DNA from: Nonomuraea angiospora
GTDB lineage: Bacteria; Actinomycetota; Actinomycetes; Streptosporangiales; Streptosporangiaceae
DNA length: 64,000 nt
Reading direction: 5' to 3'
Assembly: GCF_014873145.1 (NCBI RefSeq)
Contig: NZ_JADBEK010000001.1
Coordinates: 9,920,001 to 9,984,000 of the forward strand
Shown here piece after piece: positions 18,243-24,943 of this stretch (positions are counted from its first letter, which is position 1; the number at the start of each line of letters is the position of its first letter). The notes beneath the pieces are model-generated. The model had not been told where the DNA came from. It was given only the letters and a program-made list of their open reading frames with translations, and did no database searches. Position numbers and translations under genes: made by a program.

Positions 18243-19135
18243 TCCTGACCACGCGAGTCGAGTTCGTGGTCGACGGCCTCACGCTCGCCGGGGACCTGCG
18301 GGTCCCCGGCGGCGCGGGGCCCCGGCCCGCCCTGGTGTTCACGGGGCCGTTCACCGGGGTGCGCTCCCAGGTCACAGGGCTGTACGCGGATCGGCTGGCC
18401 GAGCGGGGGTACGTGACGCTGGCCTTCGACCACCGGAACTGGGGCGAGTCCGAAGGGCTTCCGCGCCGGGAGGAGGATCCGCAGGGCAAGCTGCGCGACC
18501 TGCGGGGGGCGGTGTCGTTCCTGCGGTCGCGGGCCGAGGTGGACCGGGATCGGATCGGGGCGGTGGGGGTGTGTCTGGGGGGCGGCTACGCGCTCAAGTT
18601 CGCAGCTTTCGACCCCCGAGTCCGGACATTTGTCGGTATCGCGGGCGCGTACAACAACCCGTACGGCATGCGCTCCGGCATGGACTACCAGGCGACGCTG
18701 GCGGCCCTCACGGACGTCCTCGAACGCCAGGACCAGGGCGGCGCCGTGGAGTACCTGCCGGTCGTCTCCTCCCTGCCCCCGGAGGAGGGGGAGGCCGCCA
18801 TGCCGGGCGACGAGCCGTACGCGTACTACGGCACCTCGCGGGGCGCCTCGCCGCACTGGTCCAACTCGGTGACCAGGGCGAGCCTGCGGGAGCTGGTCAC
18901 GATGGACAACATGATGGGAGCGGACTTCCTGTCGCCCAAGCCGGCGCTGATCGTGCACGGGGTCGTCGACCGCTTCTGCTCGCCGGAGGGGGCCGAGGAG
19001 GCGTTCCGCCGCCTCGACCAGCCGAAACAGCTCGTCTGGGTGGACGCCAAGCAGCACATCGACCTGTACGACCGCGAACCGTACGTCACGCAGGCCGTGG
19101 ACGCCACCGCCACCTTCCTCGCCGACCACCTCTGA
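18239..19135 (+). CDS. Alpha/beta hydrolase, dienelactone-hydrolase-like
   Basis: This 298-residue alpha/beta hydrolase has a nucleophile elbow GVCLGG, so Cys, not Ser, is the nucleophile, as in dienelactone hydrolases. The acid Asp lies in HGVVDRFCSPEGAEEAF and the His in DAKQHIDLYD. An oxyanion-type FTGPFTGVRSQVTGLYADRLAERGY opens the fold. The GTG at 18239 overlaps the oxidase stop (GTGA), so it belongs to the polyamine operon. Its substrate is unknown; a lactam, lactone or amide formed from the amine pathway is possible. Confidence 0.82.
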   Translation: MILTTRVEFVVDGLTLAGDLRVPGGAGPRPALVFTGPFTGVRSQVTGLYADRLAERGYVTLAFDHRNWGESEGLPRREEDPQGKLRDLRGAVSFLRSRAEVDRDRIGAVGVCLGGGYALKFAAFDPRVRTFVGIAGAYNNPYGMRSGMDYQATLAALTDVLERQDQGGAVEYLPVVSSLPPEEGEAAMPGDEPYAYYGTSRGASPHWSNSVTRASLRELVTMDNMMGADFLSPKPALIVHGVVDRFCSPEGAEEAFRRLDQPKQLVWVDAKQHIDLYDREPYVTQAVDATATFLADHL

Positions 19136-19167
19136 CCACCCCTCTGGTGCCCGGAGCGATCCCGGCC

Positions 19168-19192
19168 GCCGAGCCCGTCTACCGGGCTCGGC
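19168..19192. terminator. Hairpin, 10-bp stem, between convergent genes
   Basis: GCCGAGCCCG (19168-19177) and CGGGCTCGGC (19183-19192) form a perfect 10-bp stem with a 5-base loop. It sits 32 bases after the hydrolase stop and covers the stop codon of the small minus-strand gene, so it could end transcripts from both sides. No long U-run follows. Confidence 0.6.
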
Positions 19193-19466
19193 CTGACAGC
19201 AGTGCCGCCCAGATCGTGCGAGCTTCACCGATGGAGCACTGGTGGGTCTCGTGAACCACGTCCCCGGCTTCGGCCTGCACAGTGCGGCGGATGAGGGTCT
19301 GACCGCCGCCCTGGCGCAGCTCGTAGAACACGGCTCGGCAGGTGCAGGTCCACGCCACGACGCGGACGCGATGCAAGGCACCACATGGTTCCAGCCACGT
19401 CAGCCGGACGTGACCACGCCGGGCCATGGGTACGTGCGGACTCAGGCAGCCTTCGCCGGCCGTCAC
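19179..19466 (-). CDS. Small hypothetical protein coupled to the HATPase gene
   Basis: This is a 95-residue protein of unknown function. The GTG at 19466 overlaps the stop of the ATPase gene (GTGA, 4 bases), which is the main reason to call it real. It has no signal peptide. The middle is Cys/Trp-containing (VAWTCTCRAVFYELRQGGGQTLIRRT) and the C-terminus helical (SIGEARTIWAALLSGRAR). I have an impression of similar small actinobacterial proteins beside HATPase/XRE/DUF397 loci but cannot verify it here. Its stop lies inside the terminator hairpin. A plus-strand ORF overlaps it but lacks coupling or a plausible product. Confidence 0.55.
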   Translation of the reverse strand: MTAGEGCLSPHVPMARRGHVRLTWLEPCGALHRVRVVAWTCTCRAVFYELRQGGGQTLIRRTVQAEAGDVVHETHQCSIGEARTIWAALLSGRAR

Positions 19467-20038
19467 GACACACCTGCGGCCACAATGCTCGGTGCTTCAC
19501 GGAGTTCGGCGTATCGAGCAGCGATCCTGCGCGCGGCCCGCTCCGGCGACACTCCGGGCGACGTATCGTCGACGGAGCGCTCATCTGGCATCTTGAGGTC
19601 GCACCAAACAACGCGATGCCCTCGCTCGATCAGATGCGTCCCCCAGCGCTCCGAGAGTTCGGACGCGATCTGCAGTCCCCGGCCGGATTCCTCGTCACCG
19701 CAGGGCTCACCTGGGACGAAGCGCTCCGCCGGCACATTGGCACCGGGGTCGATCACATCCAGGCGAATGAAGTCATCCCCGAAGCCCAGATGAACTCTCA
19801 CCCAGTCGCGTGTGCCGCTGATCGGCACATGCAACACGCTGTTGTTCACCAGTTCGGCAACGACCTGCTCCGCGTCGAAGCACAGCGGATGCGCCTCTCC
19901 CAGCCACATCCTGACGGCCTGTCTCGCTCTCCGGGGTGCTTGGCCGTCGCGGCGCAGGACCGTGCTCTGCCACGCGCCAACGATTGGTCTTTTGGCGGAC
20001 AGGGCTACCGTTGGCACGAAATCCACCGCTTCACCCAC
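19463..20038 (-). CDS. HATPase_c domain protein, anti-sigma-factor kinase-like
   Basis: This protein of about 191 residues has a GHKL ATPase fold like RsbW/SpoIIAB. The N box is VVAELVNNSVLHV, the G1 region DVIDPGANVP and the G2 region GRGLQIASELSERWG. It has no sensor or phospho-acceptor domain. Such stand-alone ATPases are abundant in filamentous actinobacteria and often lie beside XRE/DUF397 genes, as here. The GTG at 20038 has a poor ribosome site; a second GTG four codons later, about 8 bases after AGGTGG, may be the real start. It is divergent from the XRE gene and coupled to the small gene downstream. Confidence 0.82.
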   Translation of the reverse strand: MGEAVDFVPTVALSAKRPIVGAWQSTVLRRDGQAPRRARQAVRMWLGEAHPLCFDAEQVVAELVNNSVLHVPISGTRDWVRVHLGFGDDFIRLDVIDPGANVPAERFVPGEPCGDEESGRGLQIASELSERWGTHLIERGHRVVWCDLKMPDERSVDDTSPGVSPERAARRIAARYAELREAPSIVAAGVS

Positions 20039-20234
20039 CTGTCGTCGTGATCACACGTGATCTTGGTCTGTCTGTGGTATTCAAGCCCTGCGTAGCCGCG
20101 AGCTTTTGGCCAGCGTGACAGGACAGGCGGGCTTGTAGGACATCTCTCAAGTACTTGTGTCACACGGAATCAAGGGCCAATCTGTGTGATGAATGTGTGT
20201 GATGCCTGTGGCACCAGACTGGGAAAGGGCGTCA

Positions 20235-21065
20235 ATGCCGGGTCCCAAGCAGCTGAATCCGGACGAGAGTGCGGCAGCGCGGTTCGGTTACGAGTTGCGC
20301 AAGGCACGGGACGCCGCAGGCTTCACGCAGGGGCAACTCGGCCAGCGAATGGGCTACCACGCCAACGCCATCGGCATGGTCGAGCGCGGAGAACGCGCAC
20401 CCAAGGCCGAGTTCGCTCGCCTGGCAGAGGAACACCTTGGACTGGAACCCGAAAAGTTGTCCCAGTTCCTGCCTGTTGGCTCGCGTGAGACGATCTTCAA
20501 AACTCTCGGTCCGTGGCTTGAGATCGAGGCCGGTGCACGGGAGTTGTGGACATGGGAGCCCACCATGGTCCCTGGGTTGCTTCAGACCCCTGAGTACACG
20601 AGGGCCATCGTCGCAGGAAAGCCTGGCATCACCAGCGAGAAGATAGAGGCGGCTGTCAGGGATCGGATGGCGCGGAAGGAGATCTTCCGCAAGGCCAACC
20701 CTCCTCTGCTCTACGCGGTGTTAGACGAGTCAATCCTGTATCGTCCGATCGGGAGCGAAAGTATCATTCGCGCCCAGTTGACCTATCTGATCGAGGTGGC
20801 TCGCAGTCCAATCACGATTCAGATCCTCCCCTTCGACGCCCGCGTGACGGCTGGGCTTCTCGGCGGGTGTCTGATCGCACATACGACTGGTGGGCCGACC
20901 GCTGCCTTTGTGGATAGCCCAGTGAGCGGGAAGGTGTGGGACGGAGAGTCTGAGGTCGAGATTCTTATCCGTCGCTATCAGGCATGCCGCTCCGAAGCCC
21001 TTCCCCAGAGTCTTTCTCTTCGGAAGATCAAAGAAAGGTTGGATCAAGAATGGAACTGGAGCTGA
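20235..21065 (+). CDS. XRE-family regulator with DUF5753 (Scr1 type)
   Basis: This 276-residue DNA-binding protein has an XRE helix-turn-helix at about residues 12-70 (RFGYELRKARDAAGFTQGQLGQRMGYHANAIGMVERGERAP) and a DUF5753 domain from about 95 (WEPTMVPGLLQTPEYTRAIV). The ATG at 20235 follows GGGAAAGG; starts upstream lack such a site. It is paired with a DUF397 gene whose start lies inside it, the arrangement of the Scr1/Scr2 activator pair of Streptomyces. Codon 163 (20721-20723) is TTA, rare in such genomes, so translation may depend on the bldA tRNA. Codon use is visibly less GC-biased than in flanking operons. Confidence 0.9.
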   Translation: MPGPKQLNPDESAAARFGYELRKARDAAGFTQGQLGQRMGYHANAIGMVERGERAPKAEFARLAEEHLGLEPEKLSQFLPVGSRETIFKTLGPWLEIEAGARELWTWEPTMVPGLLQTPEYTRAIVAGKPGITSEKIEAAVRDRMARKEIFRKANPPLLYAVLDESILYRPIGSESIIRAQLTYLIEVARSPITIQILPFDARVTAGLLGGCLIAHTTGGPTAAFVDSPVSGKVWDGESEVEILIRRYQACRSEALPQSLSLRKIKERLDQEWNWS

Positions 21066-21265
21066 GCGAGGAACTTGCCGCCGCTGTGTGGCGCAAGTCC
21101 TCGTTCTCGGGCGACAATGGCAATTGCCTTGAAGTGGCACCACTGTCCGGTGGTCGTGTCGGCATCCGAGACACCGAGCGCCCGGACCTGCAACCCTTCG
21201 TGGTGAGTGAAGGCGTGTGGTCCGCATTCACCTGTGGGGCCAAAGCGGGAGAATTCGACTTCTAG
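21050..21265 (+). CDS. DUF397 domain protein
   Basis: This 71-residue protein matches the DUF397 pattern: WRKSSFSG, NCLEVAPL and GRVGIRDTERPD. The ATG at 21050 overlaps the end of the XRE gene by 16 bases in another frame and is preceded by GAAAGG, so the two are co-translated. DUF397 proteins are partners of XRE/DUF5753 regulators; the pair may act as a regulator-modulator or in an antagonist manner. A terminator follows directly. Confidence 0.9.
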   Translation: MELELSEELAAAVWRKSSFSGDNGNCLEVAPLSGGRVGIRDTERPDLQPFVVSEGVWSAFTCGAKAGEFDF

Positions 21266-21277
21266 CTCCGACGTCAA

Positions 21278-21309
21278 GGGGGCCCGGCGCGTTGCTGGGC
21301 TCCCTTTCT
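21278..21309 (+). terminator. Rho-independent terminator after the XRE/DUF397 pair
   Basis: GGGGGCCCGGC (21278-21288) pairs with GCTGGGCTCCC (21294-21304) through 11 positions including two G-T wobbles, loop GCGTT, followed by TTTCT. It lies 13 bases after the DUF397 stop. Confidence 0.75.
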
Positions 21310-21720
21310 GGGGTTGATGGAAAGTATTCCGTTTGTGGTATCACATACGGGTCATGAGCGGTGACTATCTGCTGGGACTCGGGCAGACCTGGGGGCAGGT
21401 CCTGGAGAGGGGTGACTCACATGGCTGTTGGTCAACAAACGCGCCCGTGGGGCTTGGGGGCGAATGATCCCACTCTCGCCAGTCGTGCCGGAATGCCACA
21501 AGGTCGGATTCGACTCGGCGACGCAGCTCACGACCTTCTTTGAACCTTTTCCAATCGACGAGACGGTCAACATGGTCATTCGCGCTATGGGTGAGCACCA
21601 GGTACAAGTGGCTCGCATCGATCCCGCCGACACCGGCGCAGGGCTCACGCTCGGCGCTCGCATCGGCGACGGCGTGCCCGCGCGATCCGCCGGCTGATCT
21701 CCCCGCGGGCGTCCATGCCA
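21310..21720. other. Lower-GC region without a confidently recognisable gene
   Basis: This stretch of 411 bases lies between the terminator and the flavoprotein stop. A plus-strand frame at 21428-21697 could encode up to 89 residues (TTG start; includes FFEPFPIDETVNMVIRAMGEH), and a 40-codon frame with a GAGAGG-type ribosome site starts at 21421. They overlap in different frames and neither resembles a family I know. A decayed gene is possible. I call no gene. Confidence 0.35.
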
Positions 21721-22266
21721 TCACCCCTGTGTCTGTCGCTCCCCGACAACGGCGTGTAGCTCCTGCATGATGCGTTCCCAGGATGGTATGCGGGACTGTG
21801 GCGGGGCGGCGGGATCGAACAGGACCCGCACGCCCATCTCCCGAAGCATGTCCAGGCTCCGCTGGAAGGCGAGATGCCGGGCTAGCGCGTCCTTCAGCAG
21901 CGGCACGGCCAGGATCGGGACGCCGAACCCCATCACCTCGCACAGCAGTCCGACGGCGAAGGTGTCGGCGATGCCGTTCGCCCACTTGTTGATCGTGTTG
22001 AACGTCGCCGGAGCCACGATCACCGCGTCTGCGGGAGGGAGACCCTTGGGATCCTGCGGCAGGCGATATGTGCTGCGGACCAGGTCACCGGTCAGCCGCT
22101 CCAACTCCGGGACATCGACGAAGCGTTCCCCCATCGGCGTGGTGACCACGTGCACCTGCCACCCGGCCGCCTGAGCCACGGCGACCAGGTGGTGGAGGTC
22201 GGCGGCAGCAGGTGCGGCACATGCGATGACGTAGAGAACGCCGCGCGTGCCCCCGTGCGGTTCCAT
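21721..22266 (-). CDS. Flavoprotein, phosphopantothenoylcysteine decarboxylase-like
   Basis: This 181-residue protein has the flavoprotein fold of HFCD/PPC-decarboxylase relatives. Visible landmarks are an N-terminal beta strand GVLYVIACAAPAA, the TTPMGERF segment, the PXMN-like region DAVIVAPATFNTINKWANGIADTFAVGLLCE, and a C-terminal VPLLKDALARHLAFQRSL. The ATG at 22266 is chosen over a longer upstream frame because AGGA sits 8 bases ahead of it and homology-like sequence starts there. It is probably not the CoaBC enzyme, since the synthetase half is missing. In accessory regions such proteins may act on secondary metabolites or be orphan. Confidence 0.8.
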   Translation of the reverse strand: MEPHGGTRGVLYVIACAAPAAADLHHLVAVAQAAGWQVHVVTTPMGERFVDVPELERLTGDLVRSTYRLPQDPKGLPPADAVIVAPATFNTINKWANGIADTFAVGLLCEVMGFGVPILAVPLLKDALARHLAFQRSLDMLREMGVRVLFDPAAPPQSRIPSWERIMQELHAVVGERQTQG

Positions 22267-22614
22267 GCTGGTGATCCTAATGAGAGGCCGGTATCCGCAC
22301 TCGGTGACCGGCCTGTGGAGTCGTGCAGGGCATGTGAGCCGACCAGGGAATGACGTCACCGGTGAGTGACGATCGCCCTGGATCGACTCAGACGCCTGTG
22401 GATCTTGCCGGGCAGGTTCGGCACGGATGCTTCGCCTCGTCCACGGTGCTCAGCACCGGTCTGTGCCGGGTCGGCGAGAACTGGGATGGCGGAGCGCGGC
22501 GCGACGCGAACGGCGCTCAGCACAGCGTCTCGGCACTCGGCCGACGACCGGAAGGCCTCCCTCACGGGCTGCCGTGTGTTTGCTGGAGTGTTCGGTAGCT
22601 GCCAGAGTGACGAG
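22267..22614. other. Divergent intergenic region, no gene recognised
   Basis: This spacer of 348 bases lies between the flavoprotein start and the VOC-protein start. It should contain both promoters. A long in-frame extension of the VOC gene runs through it, but its residues look like random GC-rich translation. A small GGTGC-TCA-GCACC hairpin lies near 22444-22456. I see no other structure. Confidence 0.4.
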
Positions 22615-23025
22615 GTGTCTCGCCTTGTTCCTGAATTGATCTGCTCCGACATCCAGGCCAGCTTGGCCTTCTATCGCCTGCTGGGTTTCAAGATTCGCTA
22701 TGAGCGCCCCCAGGAGCGATTCGCCTACCTGGAACGTGACGGGGCGGACCTGATGTTGGAGCAGCCGCTGAGCCGGGACCGTCTCTACCCGCGCGCGGCG
22801 CTGGACCACCCCTACGGGCGTGGGATCAACCTCACTGTCGAAGTGGATGATGTGGACGAGATTCACACCATGCTGCTTGCTGCGGGCTACGAGATGTGGT
22901 TGCCGTTGGAGGAGCGCTGGTACGAGCGCAGCGTCGACGCTGTCGGCGTGCGCCAGTTCGCGGTGCAGGACCCGGACGGTTACCTACTGCGCATTTCTCA
23001 GCAAGTGGGAACCCGCTCTCGATAG
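22615..23025 (+). CDS. VOC-superfamily protein (glyoxalase/bleomycin resistance fold)
   Basis: This 136-residue protein has two beta-alpha-beta-beta-beta modules. The N-terminal half reads VPELICSDIQASLAFYRLLGFKIRYERP and AYLERDGADLMLEQP; the second half has INLTVEVDDVDEIHTMLLAAGY and RQFAVQDPDGYLLRISQ. The pattern resembles bleomycin-resistance/extradiol-type proteins. The GTG at 22615 is used because the conserved fold starts right after it; the longer ORF upstream adds unstructured sequence. The substrate or drug bound is unknown. It is an isolated gene in the accessory patch. Confidence 0.82.
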   Translation: MSRLVPELICSDIQASLAFYRLLGFKIRYERPQERFAYLERDGADLMLEQPLSRDRLYPRAALDHPYGRGINLTVEVDDVDEIHTMLLAAGYEMWLPLEERWYERSVDAVGVRQFAVQDPDGYLLRISQQVGTRSR

Positions 23026-23220
23026 CTGCTCACTTTGGCTCGGGTGCGTCCTCCGGCGGTAGGTGGCCGGCAGCCGGTCCGCCTGGCTTTGCGGTTGGGC
23101 GGATGCCGTGTGAGCCGGTGATCGTTTCTGCCGGATAACCGGCAGGTCAACGCCGACGAGCGTGCGGTAACCGGGGTCGCGTCCGAGGGGTGCGGGGACC
23201 GGCAGGGCCCCGCCTGGGGG

Positions 23221-23393
23221 TGTGGGGGCTCGCCCCCACAGGGCGCTGCCCGAGCGCTCCATCGCGCGTAGCGCGACTCACTGCGAGGACCGAGCCGTTG
23301 GGGGGTCGAAGGGGGGCCTGCCCCCCTGGGAGGCGCTGCCCGAGCCGTTGTTCGGCGCGTAGCGCCCCCCATTGTGAGGACCATGCTGTTACC
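23221..23393. repeat. Two-unit hairpin-rich intergenic repeat
   Basis: The spacer at 23026-23399 has no gene. Its distal half contains two related units, each made of a G-run/C-run hairpin followed by GGCGCTGCCCGAG, a GCGCGTAGCGC-like inverted repeat and a TG(C/T)GAGGACC end. Hairpin 1 is 23221-23240 (TGTGGGGGC-TC-GCCCCCACA, 9-bp stem); hairpin 2 is 23310-23327 (7-bp stem). The units repeat at roughly 90-base spacing (23242 and 23332). They could terminate transcription of both convergent genes, or be a dispersed intergenic element. Confidence 0.7.
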
Positions 23394-23399
23394 CCCGGC

Positions 23400-24917
23400 T
23401 CAGGCGTGGGTCAGGACTTCTTCCGGGATGACCTTCGGGACGCCGCGGAGGCCGATCAGGGCCAGCACGGTCACTATGGCCAGGAGGGCCGCGGTGACCA
23501 GGGCGGTCATGTGCAGGCCCTCGATGAAGGCCGTCTGGGCTGCTCGCATGAGCTGATCCGCCTGCTGAGGCGGCAAGGTCGCGGCCGTGCTCACCGCGCC
23601 CGCGATCGACTCTCGCGCGGAGTCGGCGGAGGGGAGGCCGGGGGGGAGCTGCAGGTTGGACTGGTACGCGGTGTTCAGGACCGTGCCCAGGATGGCGATG
23701 CCCAGTGCGCCGCCCAGTTCGAAGGCCGTTTCCGAGACCGCGGCGGCCGCTCCCGCGCGTTCCCTGGGGGCCGTGGCGAGGACGTTGTCGTTGTTGACGG
23801 TGAAGGTGAAGCCGATTCCCACGCCGCCGATGATCATGACGGGGAGGAGTACGAGGTAGTTCAGGGTGGGGCCGAGCGTGCTGTAGTAGAGGAACGCGCC
23901 GGCGTTCATGGCCAGGCCCAGGGCGACGACGCCGTTCCTGCCGATGCGGTGGATCAGCTTGGCGGCCAGGATGCCGCCCACCGCGCCGCTCAGGCCGCCC
24001 GGCAGCTGCGCGAGGCCCGCCTGGAGCGGCGACCAGCCCAGGACGAGCTGCAGGTACCAGCCGAACATCAGCATCATGGCCGACATCGTGAAGATCGCCA
24101 GCAGGTTGGTGACGATGGACGCGCTGAACGCCCGCCGCCTGAAGAGCCGTACGTCGATCAGCGGCTCGCGCAGCCGCGTCTGGCGCCACACGAACAGGCC
24201 CAGCAGCAGGACCCCGGCCGCGCCCGCGACCAGCACGTCGGCGTGCTCCAGGCCCTGGTGCGCCGCCTCCTTGATCGCGTAGACGGCCGTCACCACGCCG
24301 GCGAACGAGAGGACGACGCTGACCAGGTCTGGGCGGCCCGCGTGCGGGTTGCGGGACTCGGGCAGCACCAGGGCCCCGCCGGCCAGCACCAGCAGCATGA
24401 TCGGTACGTTGATCAGGAAGACCGAGCCCCACCAGAAGTGGTCGAGCAGGAGACCGCCCACGACCGGGCCGACGGCGAACCCGGCGGCGCTCATCCCGCT
24501 CCAGATGCCGATGGCGGCGGTGCGCTCGCCGGGTTCGGTGAACACGTTCCGGACGATCGACAGGGTGGACGGCATGATCGTCGCTCCGGCCACGCCGAGC
24601 AGGGCCCTGGCCGCGATCAGCAGCTCGGCGTTGGGTGCGTATGCCGTGACCACCGAGGCGGCGCCGAACGCGGCCGCGCCGATCAGCAGCAGGCGCTTGC
24701 GGCCGATGCGGTCGCCGAGGTTGCCCATGGTGACGAGGAGGCCGGCCAGCGCGAAGCCGTACATGTCGCCGATCCAGAGCAACTGGGTGGAGTTCGCGCC
24801 GAGGTCGGTCACCAGCCTGGGCAGGGCCAGGTGCAGGACCGTGAGGTCGAGGGAGAGGAGGAGGGTGGCCAGGCAGGCGATGGCCAGGCAGGACCATTTG
24901 TTCTTCATGCCGTCCAC
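23400..24917 (-). CDS. MFS exporter, DHA2 family (EmrB/QacA type, 14 helices)
   Basis: This 505-residue proton-driven multidrug exporter is predicted to have 14 transmembrane helices. Motif A is seen as GNLGDRIGRKRLLL; motif C-type glycines occur in SGMSAAGFAVGPVVGGLLLDHFWWGSVFLINVPI. The frame opens at GTG 24917; an ATG three codons later is an equally good start. It lies 26 bases after the AfsR-like regulator gene on the same strand and is probably co-transcribed. The drug or product exported is unknown. Confidence 0.92.
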   Translation of the reverse strand: MDGMKNKWSCLAIACLATLLLSLDLTVLHLALPRLVTDLGANSTQLLWIGDMYGFALAGLLVTMGNLGDRIGRKRLLLIGAAAFGAASVVTAYAPNAELLIAARALLGVAGATIMPSTLSIVRNVFTEPGERTAAIGIWSGMSAAGFAVGPVVGGLLLDHFWWGSVFLINVPIMLLVLAGGALVLPESRNPHAGRPDLVSVVLSFAGVVTAVYAIKEAAHQGLEHADVLVAGAAGVLLLGLFVWRQTRLREPLIDVRLFRRRAFSASIVTNLLAIFTMSAMMLMFGWYLQLVLGWSPLQAGLAQLPGGLSGAVGGILAAKLIHRIGRNGVVALGLAMNAGAFLYYSTLGPTLNYLVLLPVMIIGGVGIGFTFTVNNDNVLATAPRERAGAAAAVSETAFELGGALGIAILGTVLNTAYQSNLQLPPGLPSADSARESIAGAVSTAATLPPQQADQLMRAAQTAFIEGLHMTALVTAALLAIVTVLALIGLRGVPKVIPEEVLTHA

Positions 24918-24943
24918 TGTCGGGAGCGCGGCTGACGGCCTGC

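Noticed and set aside
19242..19793. A plus-strand gene opposite the HATPase and small gene
   Set aside because: No ribosome site or domain. The minus-strand ATPase has clear N and G boxes, and the small gene is coupled to it.
22366..22614. An 83-residue N-terminal extension of the VOC protein
   Set aside because: In frame, but the residues look like random translation. The VOC fold begins at the GTG 22615.
19136..23399. An integrated mobile element
   Set aside because: GC is lower and genes are accessory, but no integrase, transposase, tRNA target or flanking direct repeat could be found.
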